The notes: a model not told the origin generated them from the sequence alone. A stretch of DNA of 64,000 nt from Massilia putida (GCF_001941825.1 NZ_CP019038.1:5952001-6016000); one strand, 5' to 3'. Shown: positions 17,865-27,551, counted from the stretch's first letter. Made by a program: numbers and translations.

Positions 17865-19034
17865 ATGTTGCGCAAAACTATAATCTTCCTTGCTATTGCC
17901 TCCGCACTCAGTGCATGCGGCAAACACGACAGGGACCCGGCCAAGCCCGACGCCGCTACCGCGCAGGCGGACGGCAAGCAGAAGGATGGCAAGGCCGTCC
18001 AGCTGCTGGTGGCGCCCGAGGATGTGTTGACCGTGCAGAGCAGCGCGCTCGCGAACGGCCCCGTGATCACGGGCTCGATCCAACCGGAACGCAAGGCCGA
18101 CTTGCGCGCGGAAGTGTCCGCCGTCGTGCTGCAAGTGCTCAAAGAAAACGGCGATGCGGTCAAGAAAGGCGACGTGCTCGTCAAGCTCGACGAGACGTCC
18201 ATCCGCGACAGCCTGATGTCGGCCCAGGAAGCGCTGCGCGCGTCCACCCAGGCGTTCGACCAGTCGCAGCGCGCCCTCGAGCGCATGAAGACGCTGCGCC
18301 AGTCCGGCATGACCTCGGCCCAGGCCCTGGACGATGCGGAAGTGCGCCGCAACAATGCCCAGAGCGACGTCTCGGCCGCGCGCGCGCGCCTCGTCGCCGC
18401 CCAGCAGCAGGTGACCCGCACCGTCGTGCGCGCGCCGTTCGACGGCATCGTATCGGACCGCAAGGTGTCGCCGGGCGACACGGCCGCCGTCGGCAAGGAA
18501 TTGCTGAAGGTGATCGATCCGACGAGCATGCGCTTCGAAGGCCGGGTATCGGCCGACAAGATCGCCGCCGTCAAGGTCGGTCAGCCCGTCATGTTCCGCG
18601 TGAACGGTTATGGCGAGCAAAAGTTCGCCGGCGTCGTGAAGCGCATCGACCCGAGCGCGAACGACGTCACCCGCCAGGTCGAGGTGCTCGTCGGCTTTGC
18701 GAACGAAGCCCGTCCGCGCGTGGCCGGCCTGTATGCGGAAGGCCATATCGACGCCGAGCTGACCGACGCGCTGATGCTGCCGGAGTCGGCCCTCGTGCGC
18801 GACGGCGACAAGACGTATGCCTGGAAGGTCAAGGGCAATTCACTGGCCAAGGCCGATCTGGCGATAGGCCCGCGCGACCCGCGCACCGGCGGCTTCGAGG
18901 TCAAGGGCGGACTGGCCGCGGGCGACACCGTGCTGCGTCATCCGAGCTCCAGCCTGAAGGACGGCCAGAAGGTCGAGCTGACCGCCGCCGCCAGGATGGC
19001 CAGCGCCGCCAGCAATCCGGCACCGGCCAAATAA
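17865..19034 (+). CDS. RND efflux periplasmic adaptor lipoprotein
   Basis: 389 residues. The signal peptide ends in a lipobox (ALSACGK, lipidated C18), so it is a membrane-anchored membrane-fusion protein. The order is barrel strand, biotinyl-lipoyl half (RAEVSAVVLQVLKENGDAVKKGDVLVKLD), an alpha-hairpin (about 110-185), the second lipoyl half (VVRAPFDGIVSDRKVSPGDTAAVG) and a C-terminal beta-barrel/MP region. It couples the downstream permease to an outer-membrane channel. GGGGGAA precedes the ATG, and the permease starts 15 bp after its stop. No outer-membrane factor gene follows. Confidence 0.9.
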   Translation: MLRKTIIFLAIASALSACGKHDRDPAKPDAATAQADGKQKDGKAVQLLVAPEDVLTVQSSALANGPVITGSIQPERKADLRAEVSAVVLQVLKENGDAVKKGDVLVKLDETSIRDSLMSAQEALRASTQAFDQSQRALERMKTLRQSGMTSAQALDDAEVRRNNAQSDVSAARARLVAAQQQVTRTVVRAPFDGIVSDRKVSPGDTAAVGKELLKVIDPTSMRFEGRVSADKIAAVKVGQPVMFRVNGYGEQKFAGVVKRIDPSANDVTRQVEVLVGFANEARPRVAGLYAEGHIDAELTDALMLPESALVRDGDKTYAWKVKGNSLAKADLAIGPRDPRTGGFEVKGGLAAGDTVLRHPSSSLKDGQKVELTAAARMASAASNPAPAK

Positions 19035-19049
19035 ACCGGGGAATCCGTC

Positions 19050-22000
19050 ATGTTCCTTTCCAATTTCAGTGTCAAGAAGCCCATCGCCACGCTCGTGCTG
19101 GTCATCGGCATGATGTGCATGGGCCTGCTCGCGCTCAGTAAGCTGCGTGTGAACCAGAACCCGGACGTCGAAATCCCGATCATCGTGGTCACGATTCCGT
19201 ACCCGGGCGCGTCGCCGGAGACGAGCGAGCGCGAGCTGCTCGACCGGCTCGAAAAGCCGATGCAGGCGATCACCGGCGTCACCGAGATCAACTCGTATGC
19301 CAACGAAGGCAGCGCGACGATCGTGTTGCAGTTCGACTTCAAGCGCAACCTGATCGAAGCCTCGGACGACGTGCGCAACGCGATCGCCGGGGTGCGCTAC
19401 AAGCTGCCGGTCGAGATGCGCGAACCGGTGCTGCGGCGCGTGGACCCGTCGGCCCAGCCGATCATGAACCTGGCGCTGTCGTCCAACACCCTGAGCCATG
19501 CCGAGATCTCGCGCCTCGCCGAGGACAAGCTGGCGGACCGCCTGCGCGCCATCGACGGCGTCGCCAACGTGCAGGTCAACGGCTCGCTCAAGCGCGAACT
19601 GTCCGTGCTGCTGCACGCGCAAAAGCTGCGTGAATACAATGTGTCGGTCAGCGACGTGACGAGTGCGCTGTCGCGCCAGAACACGAACGCGCCGGTCGGC
19701 AAGGTGCGCAGCGAGCTGGACGAGAAGGGCATCCGCCTCGTCGGGCGCATCGAGCATCCGGAAGATTTTTCGCAGGTCGTCGTCAAGCGCAACGGCGACA
19801 CGATCGTGCGCCTGAACCAGGTCGCGGACGTCAAGGACGGCTTCGCCGACATCGACACCTATTCGATGCGCAGCGGTAAGTCCAACGTCGGCATCTCGAT
19901 CATCCGCTCGCGCGAAGCGTCGACCGTGGGCATCGCGAAGAAGGTGCGCGCGATGGTCGAGGAGATCAACAAGGAACTGCCGCAAGGCACCAAGCTGGAC
20001 GTGACGCGCGACGGCGGCGACGAGGCGCAGCGGAGCCTGAACAACGTCATCGAATCGCTGGTGTTCGGCGCCGTCCTGACCATCTTCGTCGTGTACGCGT
20101 TCCTGAATTCCTGGCGTTCCACCTTGATCACGGCGCTGTCGCTGCCGACGTCGGTGCTGGCCGCGTTCATCGCCGTGTGGCTGTGCGGCTTCACGCTGAA
20201 CTTCATGACGCTGCTCGGCCTGTCGCTGGCGATCGGCGTGCTGATCGACGATGCCATCGTGGTGCGCGAAAACATCGTGCGCCACATGGAAAACGGCGCC
20301 GACCGCCGCACCGCCGCGCTCGAAGGCACCGCCGAGATCGGCATGGCCGTCGCCTCGACGACGTTCTCGATCATGGCCGTGTTCATTCCGGTCGCGTTCA
20401 TGCCGGGCATTTCCGGCGAATGGTTCCGCCCGTTCGCGCTGACGGTCGCGTGCTCGGTGATCGTGTCGCTGTTCATCTCGTTCACGCTCGACCCGATGCT
20501 GTCGGCCTACTGGGGCGATCCGCCGGGCCACCACCACGCGCCGAAGCGCGGCATCGAAAAATACCTGGCGAAGTTCAACGTCTGGTTCGACCACCAGGCC
20601 AACCGCTACGGCCACGTCATCGCCTGGGCGCTGCACCACCGCCGCTGGATGGCGCTGATCGCCGTCGCCAGCCTGGTCGGGGCCCTCATCCTGCACGGCA
20701 AGTTCGGCGGCTCGGCCTTCCTGCCCAAGATGGACGCCGGCCAGATCGCGATCGAAGTGCGGACCCCGGCGTCGTCATCGGTCGGCTACGCCAGGATGAA
20801 GATGGAAGAGGCCGCCGCGATCGCGCGTACGCTGAAGGAAACGAAGGAAACCAACAGCTCGATCAACTCGGCCGGCGGCCGCATCTACGTCGACATCGGC
20901 AAGCGCCGCGAACGCTCGCGCACGGCCGCCGAGATCGCGGTCGAACTGCGCGGGAAGATCGCGCGCCTCGTCGGCGCCGAGTACACGGTCACGGACGATT
21001 TGAACGGCAACGGCAAGCCCGTGCAGATCGAGTTCACCGGTCCCGATTCGCGCAAGCTGATGGAACTGACCAATGCGTACATGGACAAGCTGCGCCAGGT
21101 GAAGGGCGCCGTCGACGTCACGCTGTCGCAGCAGGATCCGAAGGACGAGCTGCAGATCGAGCTCGACCGCGGCCTGGCGAACATGATGGGCATCTCGGTC
21201 GGCGACGCCGCCACCGCGCTGCGCGTCGCGTTCGCCGGCATCGAGGTCGGCGACTGGGTCGACCCGACCGGCGAGACCCGCGACGTGGCCGTGCGCCTGG
21301 CGCCGGAAGACCGCCTGGGCTTGGAAAACATCGAACGCCTGCCGATCGCCGTCGCCGGCACCAACACCATGGTCCCGCTCGACCAGATCGCCAAGATCAC
21401 GATGGGCAAAGGCCCGTCGGCGATCGAGCACAAGGACGGCAAGCGCGTGATCACCGTGTCTGCCAACGTCGAAGGCCGCTCGAACGGCGAGGTGACGGAC
21501 GAAGCCATGAAGCTGGCCAAGTCGATGGACTTCCCGCCGGGCTACGGCCTGTCGCTGGGCGGCGCCGGCAAGGACCAGGCCGAGGTGTTCACGCAGATGA
21601 CGATCGCGCTGGTGTCGGGCATCGGCCTGATGTACCTGATCCTCGTGATGCAGTTCGGTTCGTTCACGGCGCCGCTCTCCGTGATGCTGTCGCTGCCGCT
21701 GTCGCTGATCGGCGTCGTCCTCGCGCTGATCCTCACGCACGGCACGCTGAACCTGATGAGCTTCATCGGCATCATCATGCTGATGGGCCTCGTGGCGAAG
21801 AACGCGATCCTGCTGCTCGACGCCGCCCGCACGCGGGAAGCGGAAGGCATGGACCGCGAGGAAGCGCTGATGGCCGCCGGCCGCGCCCGCCTGCGTCCGA
21901 TCCTGATGACGACGTTCGCGCTGATCGCCGGCATGTTCCCGGTCGCGCTGGCCCTGGGCGATTCCGGCCAGTTCTACCAGCCGCTCGCGATCGCGATCAT

Positions 22001-22250
22001 CGGCGGCACGATCACGTCGACGATGCTGACCTTGCTGGTCGTCCCGACCTTCTACGACAGCATCGAGATCGCCCGCGACCGCATGGTCGCCAAGTTCCAC
22101 CGTCGCGCAGCCCGCTTCACCGCGGTGCCGGCGTTCGTGATGACGTTCGTCGAAGCGATCCTGACGCTGGTGATGGTGCGCCTCGTGTTCCGCATGGTCG
22201 TGAAGGCAGGCCGCTTCGCCTTCCGCCGCGGCCGCCCGGCGACGGCGTGA
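19050..22250 (+). CDS. RND efflux permease (HAE1-type)
   Basis: 1066 residues, the usual size for AcrB/MexB-like drug or organic-compound exporters. The N-terminal FSVKKPIATLVLVIGMMCMG helix, PYPGASPETSERELLDRLEKPMQAI porter segment, and twelve predicted membrane helices in two sets are present. The proton-relay acids lie in GLSLAIGVLIDDAIVVREN, and the second half has LMGLVAKNAILLLDAAR. It is an inner-membrane proton antiporter. It forms an operon with the adaptor and ends in a strong terminator. The substrate cannot be read from the sequence. Confidence 0.93.
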   Translation: MFLSNFSVKKPIATLVLVIGMMCMGLLALSKLRVNQNPDVEIPIIVVTIPYPGASPETSERELLDRLEKPMQAITGVTEINSYANEGSATIVLQFDFKRNLIEASDDVRNAIAGVRYKLPVEMREPVLRRVDPSAQPIMNLALSSNTLSHAEISRLAEDKLADRLRAIDGVANVQVNGSLKRELSVLLHAQKLREYNVSVSDVTSALSRQNTNAPVGKVRSELDEKGIRLVGRIEHPEDFSQVVVKRNGDTIVRLNQVADVKDGFADIDTYSMRSGKSNVGISIIRSREASTVGIAKKVRAMVEEINKELPQGTKLDVTRDGGDEAQRSLNNVIESLVFGAVLTIFVVYAFLNSWRSTLITALSLPTSVLAAFIAVWLCGFTLNFMTLLGLSLAIGVLIDDAIVVRENIVRHMENGADRRTAALEGTAEIGMAVASTTFSIMAVFIPVAFMPGISGEWFRPFALTVACSVIVSLFISFTLDPMLSAYWGDPPGHHHAPKRGIEKYLAKFNVWFDHQANRYGHVIAWALHHRRWMALIAVASLVGALILHGKFGGSAFLPKMDAGQIAIEVRTPASSSVGYARMKMEEAAAIARTLKETKETNSSINSAGGRIYVDIGKRRERSRTAAEIAVELRGKIARLVGAEYTVTDDLNGNGKPVQIEFTGPDSRKLMELTNAYMDKLRQVKGAVDVTLSQQDPKDELQIELDRGLANMMGISVGDAATALRVAFAGIEVGDWVDPTGETRDVAVRLAPEDRLGLENIERLPIAVAGTNTMVPLDQIAKITMGKGPSAIEHKDGKRVITVSANVEGRSNGEVTDEAMKLAKSMDFPPGYGLSLGGAGKDQAEVFTQMTIALVSGIGLMYLILVMQFGSFTAPLSVMLSLPLSLIGVVLALILTHGTLNLMSFIGIIMLMGLVAKNAILLLDAARTREAEGMDREEALMAAGRARLRPILMTTFALIAGMFPVALALGDSGQFYQPLAIAIIGGTITSTMLTLLVVPTFYDSIEIARDRMVAKFHRRAARFTAVPAFVMTFVEAILTLVMVRLVFRMVVKAGRFAFRRGRPATA

Positions 22251-22280
22251 TCCTTGCCGGCCGCGGCCGGCATCATGTGA

Positions 22281-22309
22281 AAGGGCCTGCGCGTGCAGGC
22301 CCTTTTTTT
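22281..22309 (+). terminator. Rho-independent terminator of the RND operon
   Basis: A perfect 10-bp stem AAGGGCCTGC / GCAGGCCCTT with loop GCGT is followed by a run of seven T (22303-22309), 30 bp after the permease stop. Confidence 0.92.
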
Positions 22310-22310
22310 A

Positions 22311-22340
22311 CGGCAAAGGGCCGTTCAGGGCCCTTTGCCG
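22311..22340. terminator. Second perfect hairpin between convergent genes
   Basis: CGGCAAAGGGCC pairs perfectly with GGCCCTTTGCCG around loop GTTCAG. It directly follows the RND terminator and lies 14 bp from the stop of the convergent lipoprotein gene. It lacks a T-run on either strand, so it may be an mRNA 3'-end stabiliser rather than a true terminator. Confidence 0.5.
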
Positions 22341-22354
22341 TTGCCCCATGACGA

Positions 22355-22786
22355 TCAGCGGCCCGAGGTGCCGGTCCCGGACGTGCCGGACGTGCCGGAG
22401 GTGCCCGACGTGTCGCTGCCGGTCGTGCCGGACGTGCCCGACGAACCGGAAGAACCTGAAGAACCGGTGCCGGTGCCCGAGGTGCCGGTGCCCGAGGTAC
22501 CGGTGCCGGTGGTGCCGGTCGTGCCCGTGCCGGTGGTACCGGTGCCCGTTGCGCCGGTGCCGGTCTCGCCCGTGGTGCCTGTCGCGCCGGTGGTACCCGT
22601 CGCGCCGGTGGTGCCCGTGCCGGTGGTGCCCGTCGTGCCGCTGGTGCCCGAGCTGCTGCTCGGCGCGGTGGCCGACGTTTCGCCGGTACCGGTCGTGCTG
22701 GTGGGTTCACTCTTCTTGCAGGCGGCCAGGCTCGCCATCAGTGCTGCAGCAAACAGAATTTTCGATGCGTTGTTAAGAGCTTTCAT
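22355..22786 (-). CDS. Gly/Thr/Ser repeat lipoprotein
   Basis: 143 residues. A signal peptide with lipobox (MASLAACKK, lipidated C23) is followed by a low-complexity tail made almost only of Gly, Thr and Ser, with Gly often at every third position (TGT, TGA, SGT units) and almost no charge. The pattern recalls collagen-like spacing but lacks proline. An extended, flexible surface chain is likely. GAGGAGT precedes the ATG. At DNA level the tail is built of GTGCCGGTG-like triplet blocks prone to slippage, so length variation between strains is expected. Function unknown. Confidence 0.7.
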   Translation of the reverse strand: MKALNNASKILFAAALMASLAACKKSEPTSTTGTGETSATAPSSSSGTSGTTGTTGTGTTGATGTTGATGTTGETGTGATGTGTTGTGTTGTTGTGTSGTGTSGTGTGSSGSSGSSGTSGTTGSDTSGTSGTSGTSGTGTSGR

Positions 22787-23014
22787 TTGTTTTACTCCTC
22801 GTTCACGTCTATCGTTTTACCGCCGTCTCCAGGTGAGGCGCTGGAGGGTCGGCGGCAGCTTGCGGTTCCCGATGGGTCTGTCGGCCCAAGCGCGAACCAT
22901 CAGGGAACCGACGCAATACGCGGCCCCGTGGGGTACGAATCCGACAGTCAGGATTAGACTGGCATGTCGCCGGCCGGTTCGTCGGATTGCACGCCTTTTA
23001 TAAGAGCCGAACCA

Positions 23015-23992
23015 TCATCGTTCAACCCTCGGTCCACCGGCGAAATGGCCGGATGGTCTAGGCGCCGCGTCGGCGTTGTCGCCGGCGGCTTGTTCGAGCA
23101 GGGCGGGAATGCCATCGCACAATTCCCGCGCCAGATAACCCAGTTTGCCAAAGCGTTCGGCCAGGCGTTCGCCCGCGCGCGCATGCAGCGCGACGCCCCA
23201 GGTGGCGGCCTGCGCCAGCGTGGCGCCGCGCGCCGCGAGGCCGGCGATGACGCCGGCCAGCACGTCGCCCGATCCGGACGTCGCGAGCCCGACATTGCCG
23301 CCCTCGTGCTGCCAGCGCTCGCCGCCGGGCGCCGCGATGACGGTGCGCGCGCCCTTGAGCGCGACGACGGCGTTCCAGCGCCGCGCGGCCTCGAGCGCAT
23401 GGTGGTCCGGGGCGGCGCCGATCTCGTCTTTCGCAATGCCCGTCAGGTGGGCCATTTCGCCCGCATGCGGCGTCAGGAGGACCGGCACGTCGAAGCGGAA
23501 CGGCGGATTGCCCGCGGGCGGATGCAGGACCGCGCCCATCGCCTCGGCGTCGAGCAGCACGTTCGTGTCGGTGCCGTCCAGGCGGGGCAGCAGCGCGTGC
23601 ACGAGGCGGGCCGTCGCGGCTTCGTCGCGCATGCCGGGGCCGATCAGGATGGCGCTGATCTTGTCGGCCAGCGGATCGTGCGCGGCCACGGCTTCGACGG
23701 TGAAACCGCCGGCCTCGTTCTCGGCCAGGCCCAGCACGCGCGATTCCGGGATCGCCAGCGCGACCAGCTGGGCCACGCTGCGTCCGGTGGCGATGGTCAG
23801 CTTGCCGGCGCCCGCGCGCAGGGTCGCCGTGGCGGCCAGGATCACGGCGCCAGGCATCTCGCGCGAACCGCCGAGCACGAGCACGTGGCCGCGGTCTTCC
23901 TTGTCGCCGTCGTTCGAGGGCACGGGCAGCGGCCAGGTGCGCAGCAGGCTGGAATCGACGTCGCGCGGGCGGGCATGGGTATGCAGCGTCAT
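23015..23992 (-). CDS. nnrD: ADP-dependent NAD(P)H-hydrate dehydratase
   Basis: 325 residues of the CARKD/YjeF C-terminal type, which repairs hydrated NADH and NADPH in the cytoplasm using ADP. The ribokinase-like markers are GHVLVLGGSREMPGA near the start, LLTPHAGEMAHLTG and the ATP-site motif ATSGSGDVLAGVIAGLAARG. The N-terminal epimerase domain found in bifunctional NnrD/NnrE proteins is absent, so epimerase must be encoded elsewhere. It follows the histidine phosphatase gene on the same strand by 12 bp, which suggests an operon. Confidence 0.9.
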   Translation of the reverse strand: MTLHTHARPRDVDSSLLRTWPLPVPSNDGDKEDRGHVLVLGGSREMPGAVILAATATLRAGAGKLTIATGRSVAQLVALAIPESRVLGLAENEAGGFTVEAVAAHDPLADKISAILIGPGMRDEAATARLVHALLPRLDGTDTNVLLDAEAMGAVLHPPAGNPPFRFDVPVLLTPHAGEMAHLTGIAKDEIGAAPDHHALEAARRWNAVVALKGARTVIAAPGGERWQHEGGNVGLATSGSGDVLAGVIAGLAARGATLAQAATWGVALHARAGERLAERFGKLGYLARELCDGIPALLEQAAGDNADAAPRPSGHFAGGPRVER

Positions 23993-24004
23993 GGGGGCAG
24001 GACC

Positions 24005-24772
24005 TCAGGCTTTGGCGGCGGTGGGCTGGTCTTTGGCGGCCGTGACCGGGGTACCGGTGGCTTCGAGCGGCGCGACGAAATTGACCAGGCGGACAGCCAG
24101 CTTGCCGCGCTTGCCCAGCGTGGGATCGAAGGCATAGGAGGTGACCGAGCAGTTCGGCACGTCGCCGGCGCGGTCCTGCGCGAGGATCGTCGCCTCGTCC
24201 ATCCGCTCCAGCAGGTAGCGGAAGCAATTGACGATGACCTGGTGCGCGACGATCAGCACGCGCTCGCGCGGGTACTCGCGCGTCATCGTGTCGAGGACGC
24301 TGCGCAGGCGCAGGATGACGTCGCACCAGCTCTCGCCGCCGGGCGGGCGGAAATAGAACTTGCCGACGTGGTGGCGTTGCTCGTGCAGCTCGGGATATTT
24401 CTCGGCGATGCCGCGCACGGTCAGGCGGTCGAGGATGCCGAACTCCTTTTCGCGCAGGCGTTCGTCGGCATGCACGGCCAGCAGCTCGTCGCGGTTTAAG
24501 CGCTGCATCAGGATGTTGGCCGTCTCGGCCGCGCGCACGTACGGCGAGTGCAGCACGACGTTCGGCTGGCCGTCGGGCGGCAGCGCGGCGAACCAGCTCG
24601 ACAATGCCTGCGACTGACGCACGCCCAGCTCGGACAGGGGCACGTCGACGTCGCGTTCGGCGATGTCGATGCGCAGCCCGGCCGCGGCCTCGGCGGCATC
24701 GCGCGCGACATTGCCGGCGCTTTGTCCATGCCTGACGAGCCAGATTTCTTGAGGCCACTTCTGATCCATCAT
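24005..24772 (-). CDS. Histidine phosphatase (phosphoglycerate mutase-like)
   Basis: 255 residues with the RHG motif LVRHGQSAGN near the N-terminus, the phosphate-pocket Arg in SPYVRAAETA, and the second catalytic His in VLIVAHQVIVNCF. It belongs to the broad branch-1 family, cytoplasmic, with many possible phosphate-ester substrates. The C-terminal 40 residues beyond the domain are Ala/Thr-rich. It is the first gene of a probable pair with nnrD. Confidence 0.85.
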   Translation of the reverse strand: MMDQKWPQEIWLVRHGQSAGNVARDAAEAAAGLRIDIAERDVDVPLSELGVRQSQALSSWFAALPPDGQPNVVLHSPYVRAAETANILMQRLNRDELLAVHADERLREKEFGILDRLTVRGIAEKYPELHEQRHHVGKFYFRPPGGESWCDVILRLRSVLDTMTREYPRERVLIVAHQVIVNCFRYLLERMDEATILAQDRAGDVPNCSVTSYAFDPTLGKRGKLAVRLVNFVAPLEATGTPVTAAKDQPTAAKA

Positions 24773-24981
24773 CCGACCGTTTGTGATTTTGACATGACGC
24801 GATCATAGACGGATTCGGCGGGATTTCCGCGCACGATTCCGGACGAAAATGTGTGCCGAAACGACGTGTAGGCGTGGTCTTACGGCAGCGCGGGAAGCGC
24901 GTGAATGCTGAGCGGCGTCATCCCGCCGCGCCGGTCCGGGCTTATGCTGCCCGCGTGACTCACTCATCCGCGGAGATCCCC

Positions 24982-26136
24982 ATGCAGCCCTTGCGTCGTT
25001 TTTCATCCCTGTGCGCGGCCGCCGTCCTCATGGTGCCGTTGCTGGCGTTCGCCGCGCCGCTGTACAACGTCACGGTCGTCGCCGGCGCGGGCAGCGCCGC
25101 GCGCGATCTCAATAACCTGGGGCAGGTGGTGGGCAGCATGGCGAGCGGCAGCGCCGCGCACGCCTTCCTGTTCAGCAACGGCAGCCTGGCGGACCTCGGC
25201 ACGCTCGGCGGCCAGTACAGCATGGCGTCGGCGATCAACGATCGCGGGCAGGTGGTCGGCAACGCCGAGCTCGGCGACGGCTGGCTGCGCGGCTTCATCT
25301 ACGACGGCGGCGCGATGACCGCGCTGCCGGCGACCACCTATACGCTGGCGTACGGCATCAACAATGCCGGCACGGTGACCGGATCGGCGTCCGTGGATGC
25401 GCAATACGTCAATCCCCGGCACGCCTTCACCTACGCCAACGGCACCTATACCGATCTCGGCACCTTCCCGTACGGCGACGCCAGTTTCGCCTTCGCCATC
25501 AACAACCGCGGCGACGTGGTGGGCGAAGCGGCGACGTCCATGGATGGCGGACCGAATCATCCGGTCAATCCCTTCCTCTATCGCGACGGGGTCATGACGG
25601 ACCTGGGCAACCTGGGCGGCATCTGGACGGGCGCCACGGCCATCAACGACCATGGGCAGATCGTCGGCTATGCGGGCCTGCCGGCGATCGGCGGCAATCT
25701 TTATCCGCAGACCGCGTTCCTGTACGAAAACGGCGTGATGCGCGACCTGGGCGGCCTCGTGTCCGACCCCGACCGGCAATTCGGCAGCACGGCCAAGGGC
25801 ATCAACAACCTCGGCCAGGTCGTCGGCGCGGCCGGCGTGGGCCTTCCGGGCAACCACGGCTTCCTGTACGACGACGGGACGATGACGGACTTGAACGCGC
25901 TGATCGATCCCGCGTCTGGCTGGGTGATCACGGACGCGGCGGCCATCAACGAGGTGCGCCAGATCGCCGCCACGGCCTGCAAGGAAGGCCTGTGCTACGC
26001 CGTGCGGCTCGACCTCGTGCCGGCCGTGCCGGAACCGTCCGTATTCATGCTGCTCGCCGGCGGGCTGGCCCTGCTGGGCTGGCGCCGCCGGACGGCGGGG
26101 GGCGTCAGGCCACTTGCTCCTCGCTGTCCAGGTTGA
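24982..26136 (+). CDS. HAF-repeat PEP-CTERM exported protein
   Basis: 384 residues. A signal peptide (to about residue 23) is followed by at least six repeats of about 40-55 residues with the HAF pattern: a GxINNxGxVVG strand, then AFLYxxGxMTDLG. The C-terminus is a PEP-CTERM sorting signal, VPEP, a hydrophobic helix LLAGGLALLG and WRRR. Such proteins are exported and processed by exosortase and relate to exopolysaccharide or biofilm surfaces. GGAGATCCCC precedes the chosen ATG. The frame continues 14 residues past the basic anchor and overlaps the stop end of the convergent transporter by 32 bp. Confidence 0.85.
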   Translation: MQPLRRFSSLCAAAVLMVPLLAFAAPLYNVTVVAGAGSAARDLNNLGQVVGSMASGSAAHAFLFSNGSLADLGTLGGQYSMASAINDRGQVVGNAELGDGWLRGFIYDGGAMTALPATTYTLAYGINNAGTVTGSASVDAQYVNPRHAFTYANGTYTDLGTFPYGDASFAFAINNRGDVVGEAATSMDGGPNHPVNPFLYRDGVMTDLGNLGGIWTGATAINDHGQIVGYAGLPAIGGNLYPQTAFLYENGVMRDLGGLVSDPDRQFGSTAKGINNLGQVVGAAGVGLPGNHGFLYDDGTMTDLNALIDPASGWVITDAAAINEVRQIAATACKEGLCYAVRLDLVPAVPEPSVFMLLAGGLALLGWRRRTAGGVRPLAPRCPG

Positions 26137-27505
26137 CCTCGGCGTCGCTGTCGAACACCTTCATGTCGGTCTGGCCGAGCACGCGGCTGGCGAAGGTGCC
26201 GGCCGTGATGGACCCGCTGACGTTGAGCGCGGTGCGTCCCATGTCGATCAGCGGCTCGATGGAGATCAAGAGGCCCGCCAGCGCGACGGGCAGATTCAGT
26301 GCCGACAGCACGATGAGCGCCGCGAACGTGGCGCCGCCGCCCACGCCGGCCACACCGACGGAACCGATGGTGACGATGCCGACGAGCGGCAGCAGGAAGG
26401 CGCTCGTGAACGGATCGATGCCGACGGTCGGCGCGATCATCACGGCCAGCATCGCCGGATAGATGCCGGCACAGCCGTTCTGGCCCATCATCGAGCCGAA
26501 CGACGCGGCGAAGTTGGCGATGCCTTCCGGCGTGCCGAGGCGCGCGGTCTGCGTCTGCACGCTCATCGGAATGGACCCGGCGGACGTGCGCGACGTGAAC
26601 GCGAACGCGAGCACGGGGAAGATCTTTTTCACGTAGCGGCCCGGGTTCAGGCCCACGGCCGCGATGATCAGGAGGTGCACGCCGAACATCAGGATCAGCG
26701 CGCTGTACGAGGCCATCACGAAGCCGATCAGGTTCAGGATGTCCTGCAGGCTGGAGCTCGCCAGTACCTGGGTGATCAGGGCGAACACGCCGAACGGGGT
26801 CAGGCGCAGCACGAGGGTCACCATGCGCATCACGATCACGTGGGCGACGTGGACGAATTCGCTGAATGTTTCGAACACGTCCGGCTTCTTGGCGGCGATG
26901 CCCGTGGCCGAGACGCCGATGAAGATCGAGAACAGCACGACGGCGATCGTCGACGTCTTGCGCGCGCCCGTCATGTCGAGAAAAGGGTTTTCCGGGATGA
27001 ACGACAGGATCAGCGTCGGCAGCGACACGTCCTGCGCGGCCGACAGTTTGCCCTCCAGATAGTGCCCGCGCGCGACTTCGGCCGCGCTCGACGTCAGGCC
27101 GACGGCGGAGAGGCCGTACAGCTTGGCCATCAGGATGCCGATCGACGCCGCGATGGCCGTCGTGACCATCAGCGTGCCGATCGTCAGCGCGCTGATCTTG
27201 CCGAGCGACGACGCGTCGCGCAGCTTGAGGATGGCCTGGATGATGGAAACCATGATCAGCGGCATGATGATCATCTGCAGCAGCTTGACGTAGCCCGTGC
27301 CGACGATGTCGAGGTAGGCGTTCGTCTGCGCGATGACGGGCGAGCCGTTGCCATAGAACGCCGGCAAGGCGGCACCGAGCACCAGCCCCAAGCCGAGGCC
27401 CGTGAACACGCGTTTCGTGAAGGACAGGTGGCGCTGCTGCATGACATACAGCAGGCCGCACGCGGCGAGGGCGACGGCCAGGTTCAGGATCAAGGGGAGA
27501 CTCAT
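26105..27505 (-). CDS. tcyP: L-cystine:cation symporter (TcyP/YdjN-like)
   Basis: 466 residues of the dicarboxylate/amino acid:cation symporter family, with about eight membrane helices and two re-entrant loops. From memory of the E. coli YdjN sequence, similarity runs through the whole length: IVGTGYVKLLQMIIMPLI, FAFTSRTSAGSIPMSVQTQT, GQNGCAGIYPAMLAVMIAPT, VGGGATFAALIVLSAL and ISIEPLIDMGRTALNVSGS. That makes it the low-affinity cystine importer branch rather than DctA or GltP. The gene stands alone on the minus strand, divergent from the macroglobulin gene, with an inverted repeat in its upstream region. Confidence 0.87.
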   Translation of the reverse strand: MSLPLILNLAVALAACGLLYVMQQRHLSFTKRVFTGLGLGLVLGAALPAFYGNGSPVIAQTNAYLDIVGTGYVKLLQMIIMPLIMVSIIQAILKLRDASSLGKISALTIGTLMVTTAIAASIGILMAKLYGLSAVGLTSSAAEVARGHYLEGKLSAAQDVSLPTLILSFIPENPFLDMTGARKTSTIAVVLFSIFIGVSATGIAAKKPDVFETFSEFVHVAHVIVMRMVTLVLRLTPFGVFALITQVLASSSLQDILNLIGFVMASYSALILMFGVHLLIIAAVGLNPGRYVKKIFPVLAFAFTSRTSAGSIPMSVQTQTARLGTPEGIANFAASFGSMMGQNGCAGIYPAMLAVMIAPTVGIDPFTSAFLLPLVGIVTIGSVGVAGVGGGATFAALIVLSALNLPVALAGLLISIEPLIDMGRTALNVSGSITAGTFASRVLGQTDMKVFDSDAEVNLDSEEQVA

Positions 27506-27551
27506 GGTGTCCTCGGATTGCGTTGCCTGGACGCCTTATATGCGAACAGGG

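Noticed and set aside
22787..23014. Small gene between the repeat lipoprotein and nnrD
   Set aside because: No frame with a plausible start, ribosome site or composition was found in these 228 bp. It most likely holds the lipoprotein promoter.
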